Shown here piece by piece: positions 43,926-53,502 of a stretch of DNA of 64,000 nucleotides. Source of the stretch: Promethearchaeota archaeon (lineage in GTDB: Archaea; Asgardarchaeota; Lokiarchaeia; Sigyniarchaeales; SOKP01). Numbering within the stretch: position 1 is the first letter of the stretch; every line of letters begins with the position of its first letter. The translations under genes were made by a program, and so were the position numbers. The notes beneath the pieces are model-generated. The model had not been told where the DNA came from and did no database searches. It was given only the letters and a program-made list of their open reading frames with translations. Location of the stretch: NCBI GenBank assembly GCA_030606485.1, contig JAUWGH010000001.1:1-64000 (forward strand). The letters are read 5' to 3'.

Positions 43926-45608
43926 TTACTTTAGCAAGATTTTTTTTAACCCTAAGAATGGGATCATGATATTTTCAGGTCTAAAGTTTATCTCATAATT
44001 AAGTTCCATCAAACATCGTTGAATTGAAAAGAAATTTATAAGGAATTTTTTCATTTGAAATATTTCTTCGGATTTATAATATGCAATAGAGATTAAATCG
44101 GATATATGAGATTGCCAGAAATCCCCAACTTTTACAAGATTTTTAAGAAAAATATAATCTTTTTCCAATAATGCTATTGGTTTCTGTTTTTTATAAAAAG
44201 ATAATAAAATTTTTTTAGATATCTGGTCAGAGGTTTCTTTTATATAATATTTTATTACACCAATTAGGGAGAGAAGTTTAATATAATCAAGTGATCTGAG
44301 AAGGGAGGCGAGATCTTTTTCTACTGGATATTTTCTTTTTTGCTCCATAATAGATAATTGAGGATCTCCCTCAAAATCAGTAATAATAAGTTCCGAGTTT
44401 CCTTCCAACTTGCTAATTAAAATTTGGGCCATGTGTAAATCTTGATGAATTCTTTGAGTTTTAATATCTTTTATTTTTAAAAAATAATCTTTATTGTCCA
44501 TTATTGAGGATATATTTACTAAACTCGCAATGATTTCTTCGTTTTTAATAATTTCTAATTCTTTACTAAAATTTAAACCGTTTATAATATCAGATAAAAG
44601 ACTTTTAAATTGTTCTAATATTAAAGTCTCTGTTTCCTGATCTATTTTTTCTAAACTAAATTCATTCGATTCGTTGTTGATAAGACACTGATGCATATGC
44701 TTGAGAAAATTTCCAAGTTTTTCACTAAATTGTATTGAATTTTTACAATAATCTTTTAATTTTAGCTCTAATAGGTTTGTATTTTTCACAAAATTAATTT
44801 CATTTAATTCGTCAGGATTATTTAAATAAAAATCAAAAAGATCATTCAATTCATTCCAATAAATAAGACCAACATCTCCTTCATTCTCTATAAAATTCAT
44901 AAAATTAAGAACATTATATTCTTTAAAACTAATTAAACCCAGCATATTAGGAGCCGCATTAAAGCTGTTATTATTAAGAGTTTTAAGCATTTCTACTTCA
45001 ATATGTGGAGCATATTTTCTGTATGATTTTACCACCAACTGATTTAAACTTCCAGTGTTATTTTTGTCATTAGGTTTATCAATCTCCAATTTTAAAACAA
45101 TATTTGTAGTCTTTGCATCACCTAATTCTTTTATTTTAACTTGAAAATCATCTAATAAGAGATTTTTAAATTTTTCAGAAAATATTTCGAAATTTATCTC
45201 TGCCAATTTATTGAAATTTGAAAACAAAATCTTCCAAAAATCTGGAAAAAATTCAGCTTCAAAAAGTATTAACTCTTTTGTTTTCTCACTCAAATCTAAT
45301 ATTAAACATTTCTGCTCAATTAATTTTAAGGTACTACTCTCCTCATTGAGTGAATCGAAAGATTTTATAATACATAATGGAAGAAAATAATTACTTTCTT
45401 TATTTGAATCTATATTGATAACAGTGAATATAATTGCACAGTCATGTGGAGTTATAAATTCATTTGGAATAATATAAATAGAATTTAATTTTATATCAAA
45501 ATCCGGTAAATTTTTTTCTCCAAACCATCTTCTGTTTTTCAACCAATGTTTAAATTCATTTGTATTGATAATTTCTAAAACAATTTCTTTACTAATATTT
45601 AATAACAT
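43926..45608 (-). CDS. maltokinase-like phosphotransferase
   Basis: The 560-residue protein resembles the maltokinase branch of the aminoglycoside phosphotransferase/kinase fold. The N-terminal cap contains FKHWLKNRRWFGEKN, matching the LxxWLxxRRWFxGK motif of maltokinases. The catalytic loop is IHQDLHMAQILI (HxDLHxxQ, about residue 400) and the metal site LIITDFEGDPQL (about 418), followed by YPVEKDLASLLRSLDY, which is a maltokinase signature. The central region is longer and Leu/Glu-rich. It would phosphorylate maltose or another glucan end to maltose-1-phosphate; no GlgE (maltosyltransferase) gene is in the window, so the onward step is not shown. Divergent from the GH57 gene at 45762. Confidence 0.8.
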   Translation of the reverse strand: MLLNISKEIVLEIINTNEFKHWLKNRRWFGEKNLPDFDIKLNSIYIIPNEFITPHDCAIIFTVINIDSNKESNYFLPLCIIKSFDSLNEESSTLKLIEQKCLILDLSEKTKELILFEAEFFPDFWKILFSNFNKLAEINFEIFSEKFKNLLLDDFQVKIKELGDAKTTNIVLKLEIDKPNDKNNTGSLNQLVVKSYRKYAPHIEVEMLKTLNNNSFNAAPNMLGLISFKEYNVLNFMNFIENEGDVGLIYWNELNDLFDFYLNNPDELNEINFVKNTNLLELKLKDYCKNSIQFSEKLGNFLKHMHQCLINNESNEFSLEKIDQETETLILEQFKSLLSDIINGLNFSKELEIIKNEEIIASLVNISSIMDNKDYFLKIKDIKTQRIHQDLHMAQILISKLEGNSELIITDFEGDPQLSIMEQKRKYPVEKDLASLLRSLDYIKLLSLIGVIKYYIKETSDQISKKILLSFYKKQKPIALLEKDYIFLKNLVKVGDFWQSHISDLISIAYYKSEEIFQMKKFLINFFSIQRCLMELNYEINFRPENIMIPFLGLKKILLK

Positions 45609-45761
45609 GCTCTTAACGTGTTTTTTTCTCTAATCTAGAAGGAATTGATAAGTTATATTTTAGAATTTTACTTCATTTTTTAAAATTTATATTCTATATT
45701 TAAATTAAATGAATATTATATTCGATTTTTTAATTTGTATATAAATGAAGGAATCTAGACC

Positions 45762-47963
45762 ATGACTGAACAAAACTCTGATATGAAAGGGAAATCTATC
45801 AATTTTCCTCTCGTATTTCATTTCCATCAACCCGTAGATAATTTTAATTGGGTTATTGAGGACTGCTATAAAAAAGCATATGAACCATTGATTGATCAAA
45901 TGTTCGATTTTCCAGAAATAAAGTTTACACTCCATTTTTCAGGAAATCTTCTAGATTGGTTCTGTGATAATGAGCCAGAAATTGTGGAAAAATTGAAGAA
46001 AATGTCAAAAAGAGACCAAATTGAAATAATTGGTGGCGGTTATTATGAACCGATATATGCAATAATTCCTGATGAGGATAAAATCGCTCAAATGAATAAA
46101 TTAAGCAAACGTATAATGGATGAATTTGGATTAAAGGTCAATGGAGCATGGTTGAGCGAAAGGGTGTGGGAACCTGACTATCCATCTTTTATAAGTAAGG
46201 TTGGATTAAAATATATCTTAGTTGATGATAACCACCTCAAAGCCTGCGGTCTTGAAGAAGGAGATACATTTTATTCCTATACGACCGAAGATGGAGGCAA
46301 CATTCTAACAATTTTTCCTATTAATGAAGAGATTAGATATTTAACTCCTTGGAAACCTACTTTTATGACAATTGATTATTTAAAAAAATCCGCTGATGAA
46401 AATGGTGACCGAATAGTTGTCCTTTTAAGTGATGCCGAAAAGATGGGTGTATGGGGGACCACACATGAGATTTGTTATATTAAAGGACATTATGATGGGG
46501 ACGACAAAAAGCCATTTATTCCAGCTTTGTTTGAAACAATTTTCGATAATGATTGGATAAAAAGCCTTACTTTATCAGAATATATTAAAAAATATAGATC
46601 TAAAGGTTTAATATATATTCCGACATCATCTTATGACAAAATGGAGGAGTGGGTGCTTCCTACTAAACAGAGGATAGAATTTAAAAAAATTAAAGAAAAA
46701 ATTGAAAATCGCATTATCGATTCGAAAATTGAAAGGTTTATTAAGGGTGGATTCTGGCGGTATTTCTTAGTAAAATACCCTGAATCGAATACGATGCATA
46801 AAAAGATGCTTTACGTTCGTAATAAATTAAAAATCATCGAAAATAAAATAACAAAATTGGGGAATCAAGATCAAAAACTTCAAGAATTATTATCGAATGC
46901 TTGGGACGAGGTTTATAAAAGTCAATGCAACGACTGTTATTGGCACGGACAATTTGGGGGAATCTACCTTGCATTTTTACGCTTTTCTATATTTACTCAT
47001 ATTATAAACGCAGAAAAAATAATAACTAAGATTGAAAATCTCTTAATTAACAAATATAGCGATCAGACGATCATTCCACTCAGTAAAAGTCCAAGAATTC
47101 ATGTATTAGATTTTGATTTTGACAGTTTTGAAGATATAATAATGGAATCGGATATTTTCAATTTATATGTAAAACCAAGATTAGGATGTTTTCTTTTTGA
47201 GTTAGATTTTAAGCCAAAATCATACAATTTACTTAATGTTCTTACTAGATGGCATGAATCTTATCATGAAAAGGAAGAAGTTATTATTGATTCTTTTAGA
47301 AAAGGAATGCTTAGGACTATGATATTTCATAAAGATACCACAGTAAAAGAACTTGGTCGAAATTCTTATAAAGAATTAGGTGATTTTATTTTAGGAAATT
47401 ATGAAATTCTTGAAAAAACAATTAATGATGATATTGCAATAGTTAAATTGAAATATTCGGGAAGCATAACTGAACCAGAATCCGGTCAAAAACTTGAATT
47501 TGATCTAATTAAAATAATTAAACTTCAATCTGGGTCTAATAAATTCAATGTTTCATTTAATTTACAGCCGTCTATTGAAAACAATAATCCAGAGATATTG
47601 AACGAAATTTTAAATGATTTAAGGATAGGTATTGAGGTTCCCTTTTTCTTTAATGGAGATCCAAAACAATTTAAATACACTTTTAATGAAGATAAGTTAA
47701 AAATCTTAAAAAATGATTCAAACACTGATTTCACTAAAGTAAAGCCCTTCCAAAAATGTAATTTATTTAGTGCCTATGATCAAACATACGACTTAACATT
47801 TACAGTAAAAGTTTTGGAAAATACACAAAACGCTAATATGGGAAAATATTCAATAAAAACATTTTCAAGAACGAATACCGGATATCAAAAAATATTTCAA
47901 GGCTTAAATATCATAGTAACTAATAGTCTAGTCGATTTTGAGCTCGAATTTTCGGTAATTTAA
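45762..47963 (+). CDS. GH57 glycoside hydrolase, 4-alpha-glucanotransferase-like
   Basis: The 733 residues follow the Thermococcus 4-alpha-glucanotransferase/alpha-amylase type of GH57. The conserved regions appear in order: HFHQPVDNF (about residue 21), IIGGGYYEPIYA, WLSERVWEPDY with the nucleophile Glu and LSDAEKMGVWG with the acid/base Asp (about 225). GQFGGIYLAFLR is a later marker. The C-terminal beta-sandwich (about 430-733) is usual in this type. It should move or cut alpha-1,4-glucan chains in glycogen-like polymers, inside the cell since there is no signal peptide. It is divergent from the maltokinase-like gene, with 153 bases between. Confidence 0.92.
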   Translation: MTEQNSDMKGKSINFPLVFHFHQPVDNFNWVIEDCYKKAYEPLIDQMFDFPEIKFTLHFSGNLLDWFCDNEPEIVEKLKKMSKRDQIEIIGGGYYEPIYAIIPDEDKIAQMNKLSKRIMDEFGLKVNGAWLSERVWEPDYPSFISKVGLKYILVDDNHLKACGLEEGDTFYSYTTEDGGNILTIFPINEEIRYLTPWKPTFMTIDYLKKSADENGDRIVVLLSDAEKMGVWGTTHEICYIKGHYDGDDKKPFIPALFETIFDNDWIKSLTLSEYIKKYRSKGLIYIPTSSYDKMEEWVLPTKQRIEFKKIKEKIENRIIDSKIERFIKGGFWRYFLVKYPESNTMHKKMLYVRNKLKIIENKITKLGNQDQKLQELLSNAWDEVYKSQCNDCYWHGQFGGIYLAFLRFSIFTHIINAEKIITKIENLLINKYSDQTIIPLSKSPRIHVLDFDFDSFEDIIMESDIFNLYVKPRLGCFLFELDFKPKSYNLLNVLTRWHESYHEKEEVIIDSFRKGMLRTMIFHKDTTVKELGRNSYKELGDFILGNYEILEKTINDDIAIVKLKYSGSITEPESGQKLEFDLIKIIKLQSGSNKFNVSFNLQPSIENNNPEILNEILNDLRIGIEVPFFFNGDPKQFKYTFNEDKLKILKNDSNTDFTKVKPFQKCNLFSAYDQTYDLTFTVKVLENTQNANMGKYSIKTFSRTNTGYQKIFQGLNIIVTNSLVDFELEFSVI

Positions 47964-48002
47964 TCAATTATATTACATTTTTGTCTTAAGTATCGACGAA
48001 AA

Positions 48003-48011
48003 TTTATATAT
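48003..48011 (+). promoter_or_regulatory. TATA box before small basic ORF
   Basis: TTTATATAT stands about 75 bases before the start of the 42-residue frame at 48084, in the gap after the GH57 gene. It gives independent support for a transcript here, though the region is AT-rich. Confidence 0.4.
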
Positions 48012-48083
48012 CTTTTAAATATAAAGTAATGTTAAGAATTAAATAATAATATAATTCATTTATATTTGAAGGTTTATTTAATT

Positions 48084-48212
48084 ATGAACCCGCCCCTCAA
48101 TGAAGCAGATGGAAAATATAAAATAAAACATAATAATAAAAATTCTCAGACTCCAGATTGGGGTTTTGGCTCTAAATCTCAAAAAAAAAGACGTAATAAA
48201 AAAAGAAATTAA
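48084..48212 (+). CDS. small basic protein, 42 aa
   Basis: A short frame begins ATG at 48084 and reads MNPPLNEADGKYKIKHNN, then PDWGFGSKSQKKRRNKKRN before the stop. It is strongly basic, probably disordered, and has no cysteine. It has a TATA-like element upstream and no overlap with other genes. It may be a nucleic-acid-binding small protein. The call is tentative because short basic frames arise by chance in such DNA. Confidence 0.4.
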   Translation: MNPPLNEADGKYKIKHNNKNSQTPDWGFGSKSQKKRRNKKRN

Positions 48213-48235
48213 AAATTTATCTTATTCCTTATTTT

Positions 48236-49201
48236 TTACTTTTTTATTTTTCTCAAAGTTTCAAATGATCCATACCCATTTTTATTATCATCTAATTGGT
48301 AATCAGCAAATGATTGAATAAGAATGGATTTATTACCCTCATTATCCTGAAAGGGGACCGGAATAATTGATCTCACACGTGCTTTCAGAATATGCTTATC
48401 ATTTAAAGAGTCAATTAATTCAAGTTCTGAACTAATTGGAAATATATTATCTTCACGAAATCGTTGATTTATAATTCGAATCGTTTTTAAAGGAATGTTC
48501 TGGCCGTCTTTAAAAAGAAAACCACCTGCAGATAATCTGCCATCATCAGCTATAATAACTGCCGGGTTTATCGCTAAATTTTCATTAAACCACACAACAT
48601 AGTACAACCAATTTCCCACACCAGTCCAATCTCGAATACCGTAGGTATGATCTCGTTGCCCGAGAGTATTTCGAATAGGATATATTTTTTCACCGACCTG
48701 AATCTCCCCAGAAATCTTAGCAATCTGCTCCCAGTGTTTATCTCCCGCCTTTTTTCCAAGCTCTAACGACTCGGGGGTCATATTCTCACTAAATTCATAC
48801 ACATCATTAATTGGATCAAAATTGAGATCTATCTTTACTTTATGAGCTCCCGCTATTAATTTTGGTTGTTCCCTTACTTTCGGCAAATCTTCTGGATTCT
48901 TGACCATAATCATATTTCCATTAAATTTATATTTCCATTTTCCATCGGGTTGACACATATGAGCCATACCACCTACTTTAAATGGAGTTGAATATTCTTT
49001 AATCTTCTCAATTTGATGATATCCACCGGCTGAACCATCCGGCAAAAAGAGAAATAAAAAAGTCATTCCTTCTGGCTTATTTGGCTTAAATCCGATTCTC
49101 GACATTCCGCCTAAATTTATTTCTTTATCATAAAACACAAAATAATAGGATTCATTCCATTCGGGATGAGTTGTTTTACATTCATGAGTTTTTGGTTCTA
49201 T
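48236..49201 (-). CDS. DUF7064/7065 (AttH-like) lipocalin-type protein, non-standard start
   Basis: The conserved core from GTG 49138 reads FYDKEINLGGMSRIGFKPN, then GQRDHTYGIRDWTGVGNWLY and ends YGSFETLRKI. The RDHxxGxRxW segment and two-domain beta-barrel order mark DUF7064/7065 proteins, related to AttH/CrtC hydratases. The frame continues open upstream of that GTG and encodes HPEWNESYYFVFYDKE, the family's usual N-terminal block, so GTG is internal. No ATG, GTG or TTG occurs upstream before a TGA stop. AAGGTG (49209-49214) lies 7 bases before ATA 49199-49201, which I take as the start, giving 321 residues. The role is unknown. The dikinase gene ends just upstream (61 bases), same strand, and is a likely partner. 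Confidence 0.75.
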   Translation of the reverse strand: MEPKTHECKTTHPEWNESYYFVFYDKEINLGGMSRIGFKPNKPEGMTFLFLFLPDGSAGGYHQIEKIKEYSTPFKVGGMAHMCQPDGKWKYKFNGNMIMVKNPEDLPKVREQPKLIAGAHKVKIDLNFDPINDVYEFSENMTPESLELGKKAGDKHWEQIAKISGEIQVGEKIYPIRNTLGQRDHTYGIRDWTGVGNWLYYVVWFNENLAINPAVIIADDGRLSAGGFLFKDGQNIPLKTIRIINQRFREDNIFPISSELELIDSLNDKHILKARVRSIIPVPFQDNEGNKSILIQSFADYQLDDNKNGYGSFETLRKIKK

Positions 49202-49208
49202 TTTTCTA

Positions 49209-49214
49209 CACCTT
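49209..49214 (-). promoter_or_regulatory. Shine-Dalgarno for the DUF7064-like gene
   Basis: AAGGTG on the minus strand is followed by a 7-base spacer and ATA. It is the only good ribosome-binding site before the conserved N-terminus of the gene at 48236-49201. Confidence 0.55.
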
Positions 49215-49261
49215 GTTAAATTTTGAATTTTTGTTTCTAATAATTTAATTCAATTTTAAAG

Positions 49262-51994
49262 TTATTTTTGAAGGGTAATCCAACCATTATTTCCATTAAT
49301 TGTGACAATCTGACCTGTTTGGAAAAGCTTACATGCATTTGGAATATTTGTTACAGCCGGAACGCCGTATTCCCTCGATATAACTGCTCCATGGGAAAGA
49401 ATACCGCCTGTTTCTGTGATTAAACCTGCAATTTTCGAAAAAATCGGGGTCCAACCAGGATCTGTTCGAGGTACTACGAGAATCTCACCTGCTTTAACAC
49501 TTGGGATATCCTCAATCTTAGTTAATACACGTATTGGTGCAGTATTAATTCCTTGACTTGCGGGAATTCCTCGAAAAGATGTACTTTCTTTTGTAAATTG
49601 AGTTGGGTCGTTGAATTCCTGCGAACCTTCGATGAATTTTGGTGGTATGATATTTTCATATTTTAAAAATTCTTCATATCGTTTTTTAACTAAGGTCCAG
49701 ATTTTACTAACTTCGTTATCACTTAAATCCTGAAAAGCTAATTTTTTAATTTCTTTTTTGTGTAAAAAGAAAATCTCGATCGGTTTTTGTAATTTTCCTT
49801 GACGTTTGAATTGCTCTCCAATTTCCAAGAATATATGTCGATTCCTTGTAATCCACCGATCCAGATTAAACCGTTGATTCTCGCGAAATATGATATATCT
49901 GCGAGCAAATTTTAAAATTATTGAAAATATTTTCCATTTTAAAAAGCCCAATCTCGTTGATCTGATTTTTTGCTGAACTATACCATCAATATTTTCTTGA
50001 ACAATTGTTCTTTTTGAACTTTCTTTTTCTATTTCTTGAACTTCACCTGCGACTAGAGATTTTAAGATATCAAATACATATTCAGGGGCATCCCTCCAAC
50101 GTGGATAATAAGGTTCTCTCGTGAACCCACGGTCGCCATGGTCTTTTAAAAATTTTTCAAACTCTTTATAAAAACTTTTAATAACTGGAATTTTTTCGGA
50201 TGATAAATAAGAATAAAATTCTTTTGAATCCTTTTCGAGAATCTTCTCTCTCAGTTCTGGGACTCCGCGAATAAAGATCGCTAGATCATGTATTCGTTCA
50301 TTCGTTTCGGTCAATTTGTGCTTTAAATTTGATATTAATATCGGATATAACCGTTGCATCTCTTTCTTTCCAAGAAATCGAGTCAGTAGGTACTGAGCCA
50401 TTAAATTCATCCCAATATTATGAACTGGTATCCCATAGCGAACAAGACGGAAATGGGCAACCATTTTTTGGTCTAATTCTTCAGCTAAATCAATAAGAGC
50501 TTTAATATTTCCGGTTCCTATTAAATTTTCTAAACGTGGATCGAATTCATCGCAATATGGAAAAAATTCTTCTTGGGTCCAGGTCTCATACTTTGAATCA
50601 GTTTTTGTCATTGAACCATCAGAATCATATAACATTACTCGTAATTCTGCAACTATTCGCTTTAAAAGACGAAAAGGTAGTTTTTTTATAGTTTTTTTAC
50701 CAAATGGTCCAGAACCTTCTGGAAAATAATTTAAAAGATCTTCATTACGTATAAAATCCGGTATTTCATATTCTACTTTTCGCTTCATCACCTCGAGATT
50801 GAAATATACATGTGCTTTGAAGGGTTTCATTAACTTTTTCTCCATGCGTTGGTACCCCATAATTTGGTTTAGATCCATATTTACAACCAAAATCAATTGA
50901 TCTCCTAAAAGATCAAAAAATAAAGGAGTAACAGGATCATTCCAATAATCGTCGGAATATCCTCGACTCCAAATAATCTTCTCAACGGGTTGAGCAGACT
51001 TCATTGAGGTTATTGGCCGCGTTTGGAGAAGATGGATTTGATCGTTTTGATCGATTGCCCATTCAATATCTTGAGGAGATCCAAATTGATGTTCTATTTC
51101 TCTCCCTATTTGGGCGAGTTGGATTATTTGTTTATCAGAAAGGGAAGACTTTCTATTCATATCATCAGATAATTTGATATATTCAATTCCATTCTCATTT
51201 TCTGAAGATTTTGGGTGTGCAGCAACATTTTTTAAGCCAATTCTCTTCTTAAGAATCTTAAATATTTTTTTTTTAAATGAATCATCTTTATGAACTGTAA
51301 ATTGGTCCGGACTGATCTGTCCTGACATAACAGATTCACCTAATCCAAAATTAGATTCGATAAGCAAATTTGAACTTTCTAATGATATTGGGTCTGCTGT
51401 AAACATAACTCCTGCACTTTTAGCCGGAATCATCTTTTGAATAATAACTGCTAATTCAGCATTATCATGAGGAATTTGGTTTTCATTCCGATATACAATA
51501 GCTCGACTAGTCCAGACCGATGAGTAGCATCGCTTAATATATTGAAGTATCTCATCAAAACTCTTAAGATTAAGATTTAGGAAAGATTCGTATTGTCCTG
51601 CAAAAGAAGCTGTTGGTAAATCTTCTGATAAACCGGATGAGCGAATGACAAAATTATTTTTTCCTAAATATTCAAATCTTTTTTTAATCTCTTCCACCAA
51701 TTTAGGAGGAAGAAATGCTCGTTCAATTTCTTCTGTAATTTTCCTTGAACAAGTCTCAATCGTTTCATAATTAGAATAATCAATATCTTCTAGAAATTTT
51801 TGAATTAACATTTCGAGATTATTTGCTTTTAGAAATAAAGAGTATGCCGCAACAGTAATAACAAACCCTTCTGGAACAGAAAAATTTTTCTGAATTAATG
51901 TTCCAAGATTTGCAGCCTTACTCCCTATCTTATTTATATCCTTTTCAGTAATATCTTTTAGATTTAATATTAAAGACTCCGTAATTACCATCAC
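49262..51994 (-). CDS. rifampicin phosphotransferase-like / PEP synthase-like dikinase
   Basis: The 910-residue protein has an N-terminal ATP-grasp domain (about 1-330): KIGSKAANLGTLIQKNFSVP, FVIRSSGLSEDLPTASFAGQ, AGVMFTADPIS and DIEWAIDQNDQIHLLQTRPI. A central helical domain (about 340-790) follows. The phosphohistidine swivel domain is at the C-terminus (about 800-910) with GGILSHGAVISREYGVPAV. The PEP/pyruvate barrel of true PEP synthase is missing. This order (ATP-grasp, central acceptor domain, His domain) is that of rifampicin phosphotransferase, which transfers the beta phosphate of ATP to its acceptor. The acceptor here is unknown and drug resistance is not implied. It probably works with the DUF7064-like protein encoded 61 bases downstream. 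Confidence 0.85.
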   Translation of the reverse strand: MMVITESLILNLKDITEKDINKIGSKAANLGTLIQKNFSVPEGFVITVAAYSLFLKANNLEMLIQKFLEDIDYSNYETIETCSRKITEEIERAFLPPKLVEEIKKRFEYLGKNNFVIRSSGLSEDLPTASFAGQYESFLNLNLKSFDEILQYIKRCYSSVWTSRAIVYRNENQIPHDNAELAVIIQKMIPAKSAGVMFTADPISLESSNLLIESNFGLGESVMSGQISPDQFTVHKDDSFKKKIFKILKKRIGLKNVAAHPKSSENENGIEYIKLSDDMNRKSSLSDKQIIQLAQIGREIEHQFGSPQDIEWAIDQNDQIHLLQTRPITSMKSAQPVEKIIWSRGYSDDYWNDPVTPLFFDLLGDQLILVVNMDLNQIMGYQRMEKKLMKPFKAHVYFNLEVMKRKVEYEIPDFIRNEDLLNYFPEGSGPFGKKTIKKLPFRLLKRIVAELRVMLYDSDGSMTKTDSKYETWTQEEFFPYCDEFDPRLENLIGTGNIKALIDLAEELDQKMVAHFRLVRYGIPVHNIGMNLMAQYLLTRFLGKKEMQRLYPILISNLKHKLTETNERIHDLAIFIRGVPELREKILEKDSKEFYSYLSSEKIPVIKSFYKEFEKFLKDHGDRGFTREPYYPRWRDAPEYVFDILKSLVAGEVQEIEKESSKRTIVQENIDGIVQQKIRSTRLGFLKWKIFSIILKFARRYIIFRENQRFNLDRWITRNRHIFLEIGEQFKRQGKLQKPIEIFFLHKKEIKKLAFQDLSDNEVSKIWTLVKKRYEEFLKYENIIPPKFIEGSQEFNDPTQFTKESTSFRGIPASQGINTAPIRVLTKIEDIPSVKAGEILVVPRTDPGWTPIFSKIAGLITETGGILSHGAVISREYGVPAVTNIPNACKLFQTGQIVTINGNNGWITLQK

Positions 51995-52200
51995 CGAATA
52001 TTTTTTTAAAATTTTTTAAAAAAGTGATAATAGATATCAAAAAATATTAATAATTATTAAAAGTTTTTTTAAAATCTATATTAAATGAAGTTTTATAATA
52101 AGTAATCCAAACTCGGAAACATATGAATTTATTGAAAATTATAATATATTTAATGACAAATTTTTTTTTGGGGTAATGGATCATTACTGATTTAGACATT

Positions 52201-53442
52201 TTGAGTGAATCTAAAAGGACTTTAGAATTGTGGGAAATACCCTTTATGCAATTCGGCATCATTTCTAGCCATAGTTTTTCAAGTTTAAGCAAAGTTCCAA
52301 TAAAACGCTGGGATCCTCTGAGTAATGTACCAATTATTTTGCAAGATAATGGTAAACATACTGTTTTATCAAAATTTTACGGCCATTATAGTTATATTTC
52401 TCCTGTTAGAAGAAAAAGAGAGTCCAATATAGATAAGGACAATGGAGACAATGATGTTTTTAAGGCGGTTTTAAATGGAAAACCAATAAAGGATAATAAA
52501 GGCAATCTAATTGGTGATGGTTTTGGAATAATTATATGTAATGGAAATAAAAAAGTAGATAATCCTTTCAGTATCACACCAAAAAGATATATAAATATTA
52601 AAGGAAAAGCCATAACATTAATCAATAGATATCCTGCTATGGCTCGATGGATTGAAGATTCGATCCTTGATTATATAGTTAATAATTTACCTTTAAATTC
52701 TAAACTCGCATATGGAGTTAATCTAGTTACAATTTCAAAGGAATATTATGATTCTTTAAAGTTTGAAGAAATTCCGGATGATGTAATATCAGAAGTATTT
52801 CAATCAACAACTGCGGGAATATCCTATGTTATTGAGGAGGCTAATAAAAAAGGAATAAAGAGTATTCCAGTATCACCATTTTTTAATATCGGGAAACCTG
52901 TAGGGGGAAGTCAAAGAAGACTTCATTCGCAAGTATATATTGATCTAAACGAGGATGGACATGGAGCTCGTTTAGAAATGCATCTTAAAGCGTTTGAGGA
53001 AATGAGAGAACATGAATGTCGTCTATGCAAGTCAGATCATGGTGGGGGCTCTAGGCTAGTTTTGAAAACAAATTTCTGGACTTTTTTTGTTACTGGTAGT
53101 CCTTTAAGAAATTACCATCTTAGATTTTATCCAAATGAACATCTTGAAAGGTTAGATGAACTTGATAAAAAATGTTTTAATGATCTCGCACATAATCTAA
53201 AAATAATCTGGAGCGCTCTAAATGACATCTTTGCTAATCCAAATAGGAATATTATTCTTAATATGAAACCCTATGGGTATGAAAAATCACATTTTCATCT
53301 ATTTGGAGATATTTTACCTTATGAGTTTGTCGGGGGGGCGGAAATGGCAGATGATATGCGAGTAGCTCGATTACTTCCAGAAAATGTAGCTAAGGAACTA
53401 AGAAAAATTATTCATAAAAAGGATCTAATTTCTAAATCTTAA
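52201..53442 (+). CDS. GalT-like (HIT superfamily) nucleotidylyltransferase
   Basis: The 413 residues resemble galactose-1-phosphate uridylyltransferase-type proteins. The C-terminal active site reads KSHFHLFGDILPYEFVGGAE (HxH motif, where GalT has HPH) followed by LLPENVAKELRKI, the family's PExxAxxLR end. A probable zinc site is ECRLCKSDHGGGSR (about residues 275-288). The long N-terminal part (VPIKRWDPLSNVPIILQDN) is unlike bacterial GalT. It should transfer a nucleotide group between sugar phosphates or make a nucleoside-diphosphate sugar. The start is TTG 52201. It lies 60 bases upstream of the sugar nucleotidyltransferase gene, same strand, suggesting a shared pathway. Exact substrates are not readable. 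Confidence 0.78.
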   Translation: MSESKRTLELWEIPFMQFGIISSHSFSSLSKVPIKRWDPLSNVPIILQDNGKHTVLSKFYGHYSYISPVRRKRESNIDKDNGDNDVFKAVLNGKPIKDNKGNLIGDGFGIIICNGNKKVDNPFSITPKRYINIKGKAITLINRYPAMARWIEDSILDYIVNNLPLNSKLAYGVNLVTISKEYYDSLKFEEIPDDVISEVFQSTTAGISYVIEEANKKGIKSIPVSPFFNIGKPVGGSQRRLHSQVYIDLNEDGHGARLEMHLKAFEEMREHECRLCKSDHGGGSRLVLKTNFWTFFVTGSPLRNYHLRFYPNEHLERLDELDKKCFNDLAHNLKIIWSALNDIFANPNRNIILNMKPYGYEKSHFHLFGDILPYEFVGGAEMADDMRVARLLPENVAKELRKIIHKKDLISKS

Positions 53443-53502
53443 AAAATTTAAAAAAATTTGATTAAAATATTTAAATTATAAAAGATTTATATCTGAAGAT
53501 TT

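Noticed and set aside
49136-49138. GTG as start of the DUF7064-like gene
   Set aside because: The upstream in-frame sequence encodes the family's conserved N-terminal block, so this codon is internal.
49262-51994. Assignment as true PEP synthase (PpsA)
   Set aside because: The phosphohistidine domain is at the extreme C-terminus and no PEP/pyruvate barrel follows, so the rifampicin-phosphotransferase-type order fits better.
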